A stretch of 64,000 nt of DNA from Sphingomonas sp. FARSPH (GTDB lineage: Bacteria; Pseudomonadota; Alphaproteobacteria; Sphingomonadales; Sphingomonadaceae): NCBI RefSeq assembly GCF_003355005.1, contig NZ_CP029985.1, positions 124,001 through 188,000 of the forward strand, read 5' to 3'. Both the position numbers and the translations under genes were made by a program. This document shows, piece after piece, positions 31,649 to 39,847 of the stretch. Under the pieces are notes generated by a model. It saw only the letters and a list, made by a program, of their open reading frames with translations, ran no database searches and was not told the DNA's origin. Position 1 is the first letter of the stretch; each line of letters begins with the position of its first letter.

Positions 31649-32151
31649 TCCGCGCTGCCGCGGCGATTGGGCATGCGGGTCGCGCCCGCGTCGCGATCGC
31701 CATCGCGGCTCCAACCGATCCGCTGCAGCACCAGATTAAGGGTGAGCAGCAAAGTCGCCGCCGCCGCGGCCAGCGCAAGGAGCCGCCATTGCCCCGCCCC
31801 TGCCGCGATCCCGCCCGCCGCCGCCATCCACAGACTGGCTGCCGTCGTCATGTTGCGCACGTCGCCGCCGCGCACGAAGATCAGCCCGCCCGCGATGAAG
31901 CCGATCGCTTGCGCCAGCCCCTGAACGGCGCGCAGCGGATCGGCGTCGCCGCCGCGCGCATGCAGCGCGTCGAACAGCAGCAGCGCGGATAGCGTGATCG
32001 TCGCCGCGCTGAGCGCGGTGATCGCGTGCGTGCGGATGCCGGCGTCGTGACCGCGCCATTCGCGCTCCGCGCCCAGCACCAGCCCGAAAGCCAGCGCCGC
32101 CGCCAGTCGAAGCGCCAGGGGCCGCCAATCGTCCGCGATCAAGCCGTCCAT
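31639..32151 (-). CDS. MgtC/SapB-like membrane protein
   Basis: 170 residues with four hydrophobic helices. Family motifs: LVLGAEREWRGHDAGIRTHA at the N-terminus and GFIAGGLIFVRGGDVRNMTT in the middle. MgtC-family proteins affect growth at low magnesium and ATP synthase activity; the exact role here is unknown. I chose the ATG at 32151 because it aligns with the family start; GTG at 32199 and ATG at 32166 are alternatives. Its stop overlaps the convergent amine oxidase gene by 10 bp. Confidence 0.82.
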   Translation of the reverse strand: MDGLIADDWRPLALRLAAALAFGLVLGAEREWRGHDAGIRTHAITALSAATITLSALLLFDALHARGGDADPLRAVQGLAQAIGFIAGGLIFVRGGDVRNMTTAASLWMAAAGGIAAGAGQWRLLALAAAAATLLLTLNLVLQRIGWSRDGDRDAGATRMPNRRGSADQP

Positions 32152-32240
32152 GATGGACCAGCGCATGCCGGACGATGCCGTTCCCGCGCGGTCAGTCACC
32201 CTTGCGAAGCGGCGGCCGAGGCGGCACAGACGTGCGGATC

Positions 32241-32918
32241 ATGGCCTTCGTCCTTCGCCTGTTCCTGAAAATCCTGCTCGGCTTCGTGCTGGTGTCGGTG
32301 CTGATGGTCGGCATCTATCGCTTCGTGCCCGTGCCCTTCACCTGGACGATGATGGGCGACGCGCTGCATGGTCGCGGGGTGACCAAGCAGTGGATGTCAC
32401 TCGACGCGATGGACCCCGACATGGCGCGCGCCGCGATCGCGGGCGAGGACGCGCGCTTCTGCGAACACCACGGGTTCGACTGGAAGGGGATCGCCAGCGC
32501 CGCCTACAGCAATGCGAAAGGCAAAAGGCTGCGCGGCGGATCGACGATCAGCCAGCAGACCGCGAAGAACGTCTTCCTGTTCCAGGGCGGCGGCTATGTC
32601 CGCAAAGCGATCGAGGCCTATTTCACCGTGCTGATCGAGGCGCTGTGGGGCAAACGGCGGATCATAGAGGTGTACCTCAACGTCGCGGAGACGGGGATCG
32701 GCACCTATGGCGCGGATGCGGCGGCGATACGCTATTTCAACCACGACGCGACGCGGCTGAGCCCGACCGAGGCGGGGCGGATCGCGGCGGTGCTGCCGCT
32801 GCCCAAGAAGCGCGCGGCGATCGATCCGCATGGCTTCGTGCGCAGCCACGGCAACGCGCTGGCGCGGTACGTCGGAGTGGTGAGGCGCAACGGGCTGGAC
32901 GCCTGCCTGCGGAAATAG
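32241..32918 (+). CDS. mtgA: monofunctional peptidoglycan transglycosylase
   Basis: Polymerises lipid II into glycan strands. 225 residues: one N-terminal membrane anchor (FLKILLGFVLVSVLMVGIY), then the GT51 motifs EDARFCEHHGFDW (with the catalytic Glu), RGGSTISQQTAKNVFL, and KRRIIEVYLNVAETG. No transpeptidase domain. An in-frame GTG three codons upstream could also start. Confidence 0.93.
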   Translation: MAFVLRLFLKILLGFVLVSVLMVGIYRFVPVPFTWTMMGDALHGRGVTKQWMSLDAMDPDMARAAIAGEDARFCEHHGFDWKGIASAAYSNAKGKRLRGGSTISQQTAKNVFLFQGGGYVRKAIEAYFTVLIEALWGKRRIIEVYLNVAETGIGTYGADAAAIRYFNHDATRLSPTEAGRIAAVLPLPKKRAAIDPHGFVRSHGNALARYVGVVRRNGLDACLRK

Positions 32919-32934
32919 CGGGCCCGTCTACCGC

Positions 32935-33029
32935 CGTCATCCCCGCGGAGGCGGGGATCCAGACGCGCGGAGCCCGGCGGGAAGCGCAACGGCGGCGTCT
33001 CTGGATTCCCGCCTTCGCGGGAAAATGAC
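32935..33029. repeat. REP-like doublet downstream of mtgA
   Basis: CGTCATCCCCGCGGAGGCGG (32935) faces TGGATTCCCGCCTTCGCGGG (33002-33029). The inner flanks CCAGACGCGCGG and GGCGTCTCTGG match those of the doublet at 12.9 kb. Confidence 0.8.
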
Positions 33030-33050
33030 ACGCGTGAACGCAGTGCCTAA

Positions 33051-33072
33051 CCCCTCCCGCAAGCGGGAGGGG
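33051..33072. terminator. perfect 10-bp hairpin between mtgA and a minus-strand gene
   Basis: CCCCTCCCGC-aa-GCGGGAGGGG. It lies in the convergent gap, 10 bp after the stop of the minus-strand gene. There is no adjacent T run, so a terminator role for either gene is a guess. Confidence 0.45.
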
Positions 33073-33081
33073 AATTGGGGT

Positions 33082-33321
33082 TTATTTGTTGGTGTCGATC
33101 GCGTCGCCCGCCTTGTCGGCGGTCTTCTCGACGCTCTTGGCGGCTGACGTGATCGCGCTGTTCTTCGCGCTCTCGCTGCCCTGATGCACGAACAGGAAAT
33201 AGCCGCCGATCAGCACCGCGATCAGCAGCACGATCGCGATGGCGACGCCGCCACCGCCGCCGCGGCGCTCGATGATCGTAGTGTGCGTGGTCGGCGTTTC
33301 GACGATCCGATCCTGTACCAT
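33082..33321 (-). CDS. small single-pass membrane protein, unknown function
   Basis: 79 residues. The N-terminal 20 residues are polar, GGGGG leads into one membrane helix (VAIAIVLLIAVLIGGYFLFV), and the C-terminal 30 residues are helical and rich in Ala/Lys/Ser (SAAKSVEKTADKAGDAID). AGGAGG precedes the ATG. I do not recognise it. It has a free upstream region of 76 bp and a hairpin after it, so it is probably a single-gene unit. Confidence 0.75.
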   Translation of the reverse strand: MVQDRIVETPTTHTTIIERRGGGGGVAIAIVLLIAVLIGGYFLFVHQGSESAKNSAITSAAKSVEKTADKAGDAIDTNK

Positions 33322-33397
33322 GACAAGGCTCCTCCTGTTGATGATGGGGAGCCCAACGCCGACCGGGCCGCGTGCGTTCCGCAGCCGTAACGGCGTA

Positions 33398-33721
33398 TCA
33401 GAACGGCAGCTTGAAGCCCGGCGGCAGCGGCAAGCCGTTGGTCATCTTGGACATTTCCGCGCCGCTTGCGGCGTCCGCCTTGGCGCGCGCGTCGTTGAAC
33501 GCGGCGGCGAGCAGGTCCTCGAGCATCTGCTTCTCCGACACCTCGATCAGCGAATCGTCGATCGAGATGCCGATGATGCGCCCCTTGGCGCTCGCCTTGA
33601 CCTTGACCAGGCCACCACCCGCGACGCCCTCTACCTCGATCGTGTCGAGCTGTTCCTGCGCCTTTTGCAGCTCGTTCTGGACGTTTTGCGCCATGGCGAG
33701 GATTTCATCGAGATTCTTCAT
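33398..33721 (-). CDS. ybaB: YbaB/EbfC nucleoid-associated protein
   Basis: 107 residues, a small DNA-binding protein. MKNLDEILAMAQNVQNELQK at the start and the conserved VEGVAGGGLVKV and MLEDLLAAAFNDA are visible. The ATG overlaps the dnaX stop (ATGA). dnaX-ybaB is a widely conserved pair, often followed by recR, which is absent here. Confidence 0.93.
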   Translation of the reverse strand: MKNLDEILAMAQNVQNELQKAQEQLDTIEVEGVAGGGLVKVKASAKGRIIGISIDDSLIEVSEKQMLEDLLAAAFNDARAKADAASGAEMSKMTNGLPLPPGFKLPF

Positions 33722-35385
33722 GCAAGCCTCCGTTTTCCGGGGAAATCTTCAAGTTCGGCATCGGGGAAGGCGGCGCGCGCGGCCTGGAGCATCGGGTGCG
33801 CCCAGGCGGCCTGCCGCGCGCTTTCCTCCTTCATTTCCTCCGCCTCGGTCAGCGTCGGTTCGCCCGGCACGTCGTCCAGCGTCACCTTCCACACCTTCTG
33901 CGTCAACGCCTTGAGCGCGGCGGCGAGTTCGGCGAGCGTATCGGCAGCCATCGGGCGACTGCCGCTGAACACGATCTCGAGCGGGGCGTAGCGGACGAGC
34001 CGCGCGCCGTGCCGCAGCCGCGCGGCGAGCGCGAGCTGTCCGGCATCGTCCAGCGCATCGACCATCGCGGCGAAACTCGCCGGAATCGCCGGCCCCGCTT
34101 CCTCCACTGCCGCGGTCGCGGTGACGGACGCGGGCGGCGCGGCGGGCGACCCCGTAGAGGCTGCGGCGGGCGGCGCGGCGATTTTGCCGCTGGCGATCTG
34201 GCGCGCAAGCTCGCCCGGATCGGGCAGCGTCGACGCATGGATCGCGCGGAGCAGCGCCATCTCCGCCGCCTCGATCGGCAGCGCCGCTTTGGCGACCTCG
34301 TCATGCCCCTTCAGGAACAGCTGCCACAAGCGGTGGAGCGCGGGGAAGGACAATTGCTGCGCCCAGTCGAGGCGCGCCGCGCGTTCCTCCGCGGGCTGCG
34401 ACGGATCGTCCGGCGTGCCGACCTTGGTCAGCGTGATTGCATGGACCATTTCCAGCAACGACCGCAGCACGGACACGGGATCGACGCCGTAATCATATTG
34501 GCGGCGCAGGGCGGCGAGCGCGCCCTGCCCGTCGCCGGCCAGCACCAACGCCAGCAAATCGCGCACCGCACCCCGATCAGACAGGCCGAGCATCTGGCGC
34601 ACCGCATCCGCGCCGACCGCGCCGCCCTCCAGCCCGGCATGCGCGATCGCCTGATCGAGGATCGACAGGCCGTCGCGCGCCGACCCTTCCGCCGCGCGCG
34701 CGATCAGCATCAGCGCCTCCGGCTCTGCCGCGACGCCTTCCTCGCGGCAGACGAAGGCGAAATGCTCGGCGAGTTGCTCGGCGGAAATCCGGCGCAGGTC
34801 GAACCGTTGGCAGCGCGACAGGACGGTGATCGGCACCTTGTTCACCTCGGTCGTGGCGAACAGGAACTTCACATGGGCGGGCGGCTCCTCCAGCGTCTTC
34901 AACAGCGCGTTGAAGGCGTTCTTGGAGAGCATGTGGACCTCGTCCACGATGTAGATCTTGTAGCGTGCGGAGACGGCGGCATAGCGCGCCGCGTCGATGA
35001 TCTCGCGCACGTCGTCGACGCCGGTGTGGCTGGCAGCGTCCATCTCGATCACGTCGATGTGGCGCCCCTCCGCGATCGCGCGGCACGGCTCGCATCGCCC
35101 GCACGGATCGATCGTCGGGCCACCCTGCCCGTCGGGGCCGATGCAGTTCAAGGCCTTTGCGATCAGGCGCGCGGTCGACGTCTTGCCGACACCCCGCACG
35201 CCCGTCATCAGAAAGGCGTGCGCCAGCCGCCCGCGCGTGATGGCATTGCCGAGCGTGGTGACCATCGCGTCCTGACCGATCAGTTCGCGGAACGTCTGCG
35301 GCCGGTATTTGCGCGCGAGCACGCGATAGGCGTTCGGCTGGCTCGCGGGTTGCGGCGGCGCGCCGAGGTCGAAGGAGTCGGACAT
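33718..35385 (-). CDS. dnaX: DNA polymerase III subunits gamma/tau
   Basis: The clamp loader ATPase. 555 residues: P-loop GVRGVGKTSTARLIAK, zinc cysteines in DPCGRCEPCRAI, DEVHMLS Walker B, SRC-type arginine finger in TVLSRCQRFDLR. After residue 380 an Ala/Pro-rich linker and a C-terminal tau-like domain (KVTLDDVPGEPTLTE) follow. I saw no clear frameshift slippery site for gamma. Its 5' side faces the SRP RNA gene. Confidence 0.96.
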   Translation of the reverse strand: MSDSFDLGAPPQPASQPNAYRVLARKYRPQTFRELIGQDAMVTTLGNAITRGRLAHAFLMTGVRGVGKTSTARLIAKALNCIGPDGQGGPTIDPCGRCEPCRAIAEGRHIDVIEMDAASHTGVDDVREIIDAARYAAVSARYKIYIVDEVHMLSKNAFNALLKTLEEPPAHVKFLFATTEVNKVPITVLSRCQRFDLRRISAEQLAEHFAFVCREEGVAAEPEALMLIARAAEGSARDGLSILDQAIAHAGLEGGAVGADAVRQMLGLSDRGAVRDLLALVLAGDGQGALAALRRQYDYGVDPVSVLRSLLEMVHAITLTKVGTPDDPSQPAEERAARLDWAQQLSFPALHRLWQLFLKGHDEVAKAALPIEAAEMALLRAIHASTLPDPGELARQIASGKIAAPPAAASTGSPAAPPASVTATAAVEEAGPAIPASFAAMVDALDDAGQLALAARLRHGARLVRYAPLEIVFSGSRPMAADTLAELAAALKALTQKVWKVTLDDVPGEPTLTEAEEMKEESARQAAWAHPMLQAARAAFPDAELEDFPGKRRLA

Positions 35386-35447
35386 CGACCGCTAGATAGG
35401 CGGAACGGAGCGGGAATGGTAGCGGCCTGTGGGGGGGCTATATGCCC

Positions 35448-35532
35448 GTCATGCCGGGCTCGTTCCGGCATCCACGCACCCGCAAACCGAGCGGCCGCAG
35501 CATATGCCGGACCGAGGCCGGCTTGACGGATG
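35448..35532. repeat. REP-like doublet upstream of dnaX
   Basis: CGTCATGCCGGGCTCGTTCC (35448) faces ATGCCGGACCGAGGCCGGCT (ending TGACGG at about 35532). Closest in sequence to the doublet at 4.5 kb (GCCGGA-N-TCCGGC type), so at least two subfamilies are present. Confidence 0.75.
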
Positions 35533-35555
35533 GGCATTATAGGTTTTCGTAACGC

Positions 35556-35633
35556 GTCACGGCGAAGCCGTGACGTCGGACGGCGCGAAACGCGCCGCCG
35601 GCCGCGCTTGGTCGCGAAGGCGACCAGCGCGGT
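35556..35633 (-). other. three consecutive hairpins downstream of SRP RNA
   Basis: On the minus strand after the SRP RNA: CGCGCTGGTCGC-CTTC-GCGACCAAGCGCG (about 35605-35633), GGCGCG-TTT-CGCGCC (35582-35596), and GTCACGGC-TTC-GCCGTGAC (35556-35574). None is followed by a T run. They could protect or help process the RNA 3' end. Confidence 0.6.
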
Positions 35634-35722
35634 GGGAGCCGGGACGACCCGCGGCGAAATCGTTGCGGCTGCTTCCTTCCGGACCTGACCGGGTTGGCGA
35701 CGACCACGTCCGCCCGACTCCC
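35634..35722 (-). ncRNA. ffs: signal recognition particle RNA, small bacterial type
   Basis: Read on the minus strand it contains the invariant tip GGTCAGGTCCGGAAGGAAGC followed by AGCC. Flanking arms GGGAGTCGGGCGGACG and CGTCCCGGCTCCC pair to close the rod. About 90-95 nt, the 4.5S-like size. Binds Ffh. Located upstream of dnaX-ybaB, an order also known in Bacillus (scr-dnaX-yaaK). Confidence 0.93.
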
Positions 35723-35761
35723 GCGTGCCATATGGCGGGGTCGGGCGGGATGATCAAGCGG

Positions 35762-36007
35762 TTACCAGCGGGCGGTGCGGCAGACGCGCACGCGGTGATG
35801 ACCGCGCCAGCGCCAGTCGCACACGCGGCGTGCGTGGGCCCGGCCGCGCCAGTGCGGACCGCGATGATGCCAGCGCGGTCCGTCGTCGTGGCGCACGACG
35901 GTGCGCTCCGTCACCACGGTACGCTGCGCCATGGCGGGCGTCGCCGCGATCGGCGCAAGGCCAGTCAGCGCGACGGCACCGGCGGTCAGAAGGGTCAACA
36001 TCTTCAT
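35762..36007 (-). CDS. small basic exported protein, Arg/His/Trp-rich
   Basis: 81 residues with a clear signal peptide (MKMLTLLTAGAVALTGLAPI, cut expected after AMAQ). The mature part is very basic and rich in Arg, His and Trp (PRWHHRGPHWRGRAHA), ending with two Cys in RRVCDWRWRGHHRVRVC. AGGAGG precedes the ATG. It resembles its upstream neighbour in layout and both may derive from one gene. Function unknown; similar proteins are common in sphingomonads. Confidence 0.8.
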   Translation of the reverse strand: MKMLTLLTAGAVALTGLAPIAATPAMAQRTVVTERTVVRHDDGPRWHHRGPHWRGRAHARRVCDWRWRGHHRVRVCRTARW

Positions 36008-36029
36008 CGGTCTTCCTCCTTCGGTGTTA

Positions 36030-36329
36030 TCAGCGATAGACGCGGAAGCAGCGGCGCTCCGGCCCGTACCAGCCGCGTTCGATGCGGCAGACGACGCGCG
36101 TGCGACCGTAGCCGCCCCAGCCGTATCCGCCACGGTTCCAGCCGCCGCGATCCCAGCCGCGATGGTCCCAACCACGGCGATCCCAGTCGCGGCGGCCCCA
36201 GTCGCGACGATCCGGGCCACGATCGTGCCACCCGCGATCGCCCCAGCGCTGCGCCTGGGCAGGAGAGGCAGCGGCGGTCAACATGCCGGCGGCGAGCGCG
36301 CCGGCTCCGAGCAAGGCAACGAGTTTCAT
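36030..36329 (-). CDS. small exported protein with Arg/Asp/Trp/Gly repeats
   Basis: 99 residues. Signal peptide MKLVALLGAGALAAGMLTAA with cleavage expected after PAQAQ. Mature part starts RWGDRGW and has at least six imperfect R-D/G-W-D/G-R five-residue repeats (RRDWDRRGWDHRGW), then VVCRIERGWYGPERRCF with two Cys. The repeat is visible in DNA at 36110-36225. 22 bp before the next basic secreted protein; likely cotranscribed. Function unknown. Confidence 0.8.
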   Translation of the reverse strand: MKLVALLGAGALAAGMLTAAASPAQAQRWGDRGWHDRGPDRRDWGRRDWDRRGWDHRGWDRGGWNRGGYGWGGYGRTRVVCRIERGWYGPERRCFRVYR

Positions 36330-36465
36330 GACGCATCTTCTCCTTTCGTGCGCTCGATAATTCCGAGCATGCCCAAAAGGATGCATGACGCGCGATGCAC
36401 GCGTCCTGAACCCGTCGTTGTCAAAATGTCAGGGTCGCTGACCGGGGAGCGCAGACGCGCGCCGG

Positions 36466-36774
36466 TCAGCCGGGGACGCGCACCGTCAGCCCGTCGAGCG
36501 CAGCGGTCAGCCATATCTGGCAGGCGAGCCGGCTGGTCGCGCGCGCATCGGGGGCGAGGTCGAGCAGATCCTCCTCCTCCTCGCGCGCCGCGGGCAGCCG
36601 CGCGAAATCCTCCACCGCGACAACGACGTGGCAGGTCGCGCACGCCATGTCGCCGTCGCACGTGCCCTCCAGCGGCTGGCCCGCCGCCTGCGCGACGTCG
36701 AGCAGGCGCGCGCCTTCCGCGGTGGTGATGTCGGTCGCGGTCCCCGCCGCATCGACGAAGCGGACGCGGATCAT
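36466..36774 (-). CDS. fdx: adrenodoxin-type [2Fe-2S] ferredoxin
   Basis: 102 residues. Cluster ligands CDGDMACATC (C-x5-C-x2-C) near residues 38-46 and a fourth Cys in SRLACQIWL; the sequence around them is that of Isc-type/vertebrate-type ferredoxins. It provides electrons for Fe-S cluster assembly or P450-like partners. The ATG at 36774 overlaps the stop of the cysteine desulfurase gene (ATGA), supporting an Fe-S role. Confidence 0.9.
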   Translation of the reverse strand: MIRVRFVDAAGTATDITTAEGARLLDVAQAAGQPLEGTCDGDMACATCHVVVAVEDFARLPAAREEEEDLLDLAPDARATSRLACQIWLTAALDGLTVRVPG

Positions 36775-37862
36775 GCCCATGCCCGCTGGCGATCCGCCGC
36801 CGCGACGATCGCGTCGAGCCCCGCCGCCAGGTCGTCCGCGCTCGTATAGCGTCCAAAGCCGATGCGGAGGCTCGATCGCGCCTCGGCGTCGCTCAGCCCG
36901 ATCGCGCGCAGCACATGGCTGGGCCGCCCCGATCCGCTGGCGCAGGCGGATCCGGCGGAGAAGGCGACATCGCGGCACTCGCTCATCAGCCGCGCGACGT
37001 CGAGGCCGTCGCGGCGGACGTTGAGATTGCCGCGATAGCGTTGCTCGACCGAGCCGTTGATCGTCCAGTCCGAAAGCCGTTCGGTCGCAAGCGTCCAGAG
37101 CCGGTCCAGGTGCACGCCGTCGTCATGGTCGCGGTCGTGCATCAGACGGACCGCAGCACCGAACCCGGCGCACAAAGCGGGCGACAGCGTGCCCGACCGC
37201 CCCGCCGCCTCCTGCGCGCCGCCGTGCAGCAGCGGCTCCAGCGTCACGCCGTCCGCGATCCACAGGCCGCCGATCCCCTTGGGTCCGTGCAGCTTGTGCG
37301 CCGACATCGCGATCAGGTCGCAGCCGGCGGGCAATTCGACGCGGCCATAGCCCTGCACCGCGTCGCACAGCATCAGTGCGCCCGCCGCCCGCGCCAGTGC
37401 CGCAATCTCCCCGACGGGCTGGATCACGCCGATCTCGTTGTTGACCAGCATCGCCGCGACGAGGCCGGTGCCCGGCCGGATCGCGTCGCGTGCGCGGTCG
37501 AGGTCGACCAGCCCGTCCGCGCCGACCGGCAGGACGGTCACCGCACGGCCCCGGCGCGCCTCCGCCACGACGGTATCGAGCACCGCGGCATGTTCGGTCG
37601 CCAGCGTGACGATCGGCCCCGTCGTGCCTTTGATCGCCCAGTTCAGCGCCTCGGTCGCACCACTGGTGAACGCGAGCGCACCGGGGGCGGCGGGGCCCAT
37701 CCCTTCGACCTGCGCGCGCGCGATCTCGACCGCCGCCTTCGCCTGTCGGCCGGGGCGATGCGCTGCATGCGGGTTGGCGTGCTGCGTCTCCAGCCATGGC
37801 CGCATCGCGTCGTAAGCCTCGGGCGCGAGCGGTGTCGTCGCCTGGTAATCGAGGTAGATCAT
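36771..37862 (-). CDS. cysteine desulfurase, copy B
   Basis: 363 residues of the class V aminotransferase fold. MIYLDYQATTPLAPEAYDAM at the start, PLP Lys in AMSAHKLHGPKGIGGL and the sulfur-accepting Cys in FSAGSACASGSGRPSHVL. Both point to an IscS/NifS-type enzyme. The ATG at 37862 overlaps the stop of copy A (ATGA). IscS-type proteins supply sulfur for Fe-S clusters and tRNA thiolation; the division of work between the two copies is unknown. Confidence 0.92.
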   Translation of the reverse strand: MIYLDYQATTPLAPEAYDAMRPWLETQHANPHAAHRPGRQAKAAVEIARAQVEGMGPAAPGALAFTSGATEALNWAIKGTTGPIVTLATEHAAVLDTVVAEARRGRAVTVLPVGADGLVDLDRARDAIRPGTGLVAAMLVNNEIGVIQPVGEIAALARAAGALMLCDAVQGYGRVELPAGCDLIAMSAHKLHGPKGIGGLWIADGVTLEPLLHGGAQEAAGRSGTLSPALCAGFGAAVRLMHDRDHDDGVHLDRLWTLATERLSDWTINGSVEQRYRGNLNVRRDGLDVARLMSECRDVAFSAGSACASGSGRPSHVLRAIGLSDAEARSSLRIGFGRYTSADDLAAGLDAIVAAADRQRAWA

Positions 37863-38938
37863 GCCGCGAACCGCCGCGTCGCCTTCGCCATCGCGCGCCA
37901 GGCGGCAATGAACGCATCGACATCGTCGGCGGTGGTCGTGCGGCCGAAGCTGACGCGGATCACCTCGCGCGCCGCCGCCTCGTCCCACCCCATCGCGGCG
38001 AGCACGTGGCTGGGTTTCATGCTGCCGCTCGAACAGGCGCTGCCCGCCGACACCGCAAATCCCGCCGCGTCGAGCCGGATCAGCTGCACCGCGGAGGCGA
38101 CCCCCGGCAGGCGATAGGCACCGATCGCGGGATGGCGCGGGCTCGCATCGGCAACGACCTCGCCGCCGGAGCGGCGGATCGCATCGTCCAGGCGCGCGCG
38201 CAGCGGCGCGTGATCGGGCTCTTCCTCGGCGAGCGCGGCGGCATAGCCGAGCACGCCGGGCAGGTTTTCCGTGCCCGGGCGATAGCCGCGCTCTTGCCCG
38301 CCGCTGGGATGGAGCATCGCGAGGTCGCGCACCAGCAGCGCGCCGACGCCCGGCGGCCCACCCCGCTTGTGCGCGGAGACGGCGACGAGGTCGGCGTGAT
38401 CCGCCAGTTCGACGCGCGCAGGCATCTGCGCCGCGTCGACGAGCAACCAGCCGCCCGCGGCATGGACGCGCGCGGCGATGTCCGCGATCGGCTGGCGCAC
38501 GCCCGTCTCGCTGTTTGCCCATTGCACGCAGAGCAGCGCACGCCCCTCGCCCGCCAGCATCGCGTCGAGCGCCGCCATGTCGACGATGCCGTCGCGCCCC
38601 ACCGGCACGACCGCCGCCGCCGCGCCGGCGCGCATCACCGCATCATGCTCCACTGCGGTAATCAGCCGGCGCGTCGCGGTGGTGCGGTTGAGCGCGATGG
38701 CGAGCGATTCGCTTGCGCCGCTGGTCAGCAAGAGGTCGCCCGGCCAGCCATGCGCGGCAGCGATCGCGGCGCGCGCCTCCTCCAGCGCGGCTCGCGCGGC
38801 ACGCCCCTCCGCGTGCGGCGAGGAGGGATTGGCCCACAGCGCGAAGCCGCGCGCCATCACATCGCGCGCGGGCGGGATCAGCGGCGTGGTCGCGGCATGG
38901 TCGAGATAGAGGCGAGAGGCCAAGCGGGCGGGTTCCAA
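37859..38938 (-). CDS. cysteine desulfurase, copy A
   Basis: 359 residues, same fold as its neighbour but clearly diverged. LYLDHAATTPLIPPARD near the N-terminus, PLP Lys in VSAHKRGGPPGVGALL, catalytic Cys in SAGSACSSGSMKPSHVLA. It starts with TTG at 38938 (no ATG is available before the LYLDHAATT motif; a second TTG five codons on is equally possible). First gene of a three-gene overlapping set with copy B and a ferredoxin. Confidence 0.9.
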   Translation of the reverse strand: MEPARLASRLYLDHAATTPLIPPARDVMARGFALWANPSSPHAEGRAARAALEEARAAIAAAHGWPGDLLLTSGASESLAIALNRTTATRRLITAVEHDAVMRAGAAAAVVPVGRDGIVDMAALDAMLAGEGRALLCVQWANSETGVRQPIADIAARVHAAGGWLLVDAAQMPARVELADHADLVAVSAHKRGGPPGVGALLVRDLAMLHPSGGQERGYRPGTENLPGVLGYAAALAEEEPDHAPLRARLDDAIRRSGGEVVADASPRHPAIGAYRLPGVASAVQLIRLDAAGFAVSAGSACSSGSMKPSHVLAAMGWDEAAAREVIRVSFGRTTTADDVDAFIAAWRAMAKATRRFAA

Positions 38939-39053
38939 TTGCGTGACGGGGCGGTGCGCCTATATAGCGCGGCAATCCCTGCGCTCCACCGGGGTCTCGT
39001 CCCGATCCGGGCGGCGATACCCGCGGCGCGCGTTCCTCTACGGCGCGAGACCC

Positions 39054-39710
39054 ATGCCCGAAGTCATCTTTCCCGGCCCCGAAGGCCGCCTCGAAGGGCG
39101 CTTCGCCCCCGCCCCCCGCCCGCGCGCGCCGGTGGCGATGATCCTGCACCCGCATCCCAATGCGGGCGGCACGATGAATAACCGGCTGGTGCAGGAACTT
39201 TACAAGACCTTCCAGCGCCGCGGCTTCGCCACCCTGCGCTTCAACTTCCGCGGCGTCGGCAAGAGCCAGGGCGTGTTCGACAACGGCGTCGGCGAGCTGT
39301 CCGACGCGGCGAGCGCGCTCGACTGGGTGCAGAGCTTCCACCCGGAAGCGTCGACGACCTGGATCGCGGGCGTCAGCTTCGGCGCGTGGATCGGGATGCA
39401 GCTGCTGATGCGCCGCCCCGAAATCCGCGGCTTCATCTCGATCGCGCCGCCGGCCAACATGTACGATTTCAGCTTCCTCGCCCCCTGCCCCTCGTCGGGC
39501 ATCATCATCCAGGGCGAGGCGGACGAGGTGGCGACGCCCGGCGCGACGCAGAAGCTGGTCGACAAGCTGCGAACGCAAAAGCACATCACGATCCACCACG
39601 ACGTGATCCCAAAGGCGAACCACTTCTTCGAGCACGAGACGCCCGAGCTGATGCAGTCGGTGGACCGCTACCTCGACATGCGCCTCGACCCCAACTCGCC
39701 CATCCGGTGA
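39054..39710 (+). CDS. alpha/beta hydrolase
   Basis: 218 residues. Oxyanion region MILHPHPNAGGTMNN, nucleophile Ser in AGVSFGAWIG, acid in IIQGEADEVATPG and His in PKANHFFEHE. The LHPHP and GVSFG elements match a widespread bacterial family (YP_ type dienelactone hydrolase-like) of unknown substrate. Divergent from the cysteine desulfurases with 115 bp between starts. Confidence 0.88.
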   Translation: MPEVIFPGPEGRLEGRFAPAPRPRAPVAMILHPHPNAGGTMNNRLVQELYKTFQRRGFATLRFNFRGVGKSQGVFDNGVGELSDAASALDWVQSFHPEASTTWIAGVSFGAWIGMQLLMRRPEIRGFISIAPPANMYDFSFLAPCPSSGIIIQGEADEVATPGATQKLVDKLRTQKHITIHHDVIPKANHFFEHETPELMQSVDRYLDMRLDPNSPIR

Positions 39711-39761
39711 GGCTCGGTGCAGCGAAATAGCAAAAGCTATTTCGCGCCCGGCGCCGAGCCC
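39711..39761. terminator. long two-part stem-loop between convergent genes
   Basis: Outer arms GGCTCGGTGC / GCGCCGAGCC and inner arms GCGAAATAG / CTATTTCGC around a CAAAAG loop. It starts at the base after the hydrolase stop codon. It lies between convergent genes and could stop transcription from either side, though without a T run. Confidence 0.55.
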
Positions 39762-39847
39762 GGCCAGCGGCGCGCAAGCGCCGACTGACGACGCGGCTTC
39801 GCCGGGGCGGGGCCAGACCCCATCGCCCCATTGCGTTCGAAAATGAA

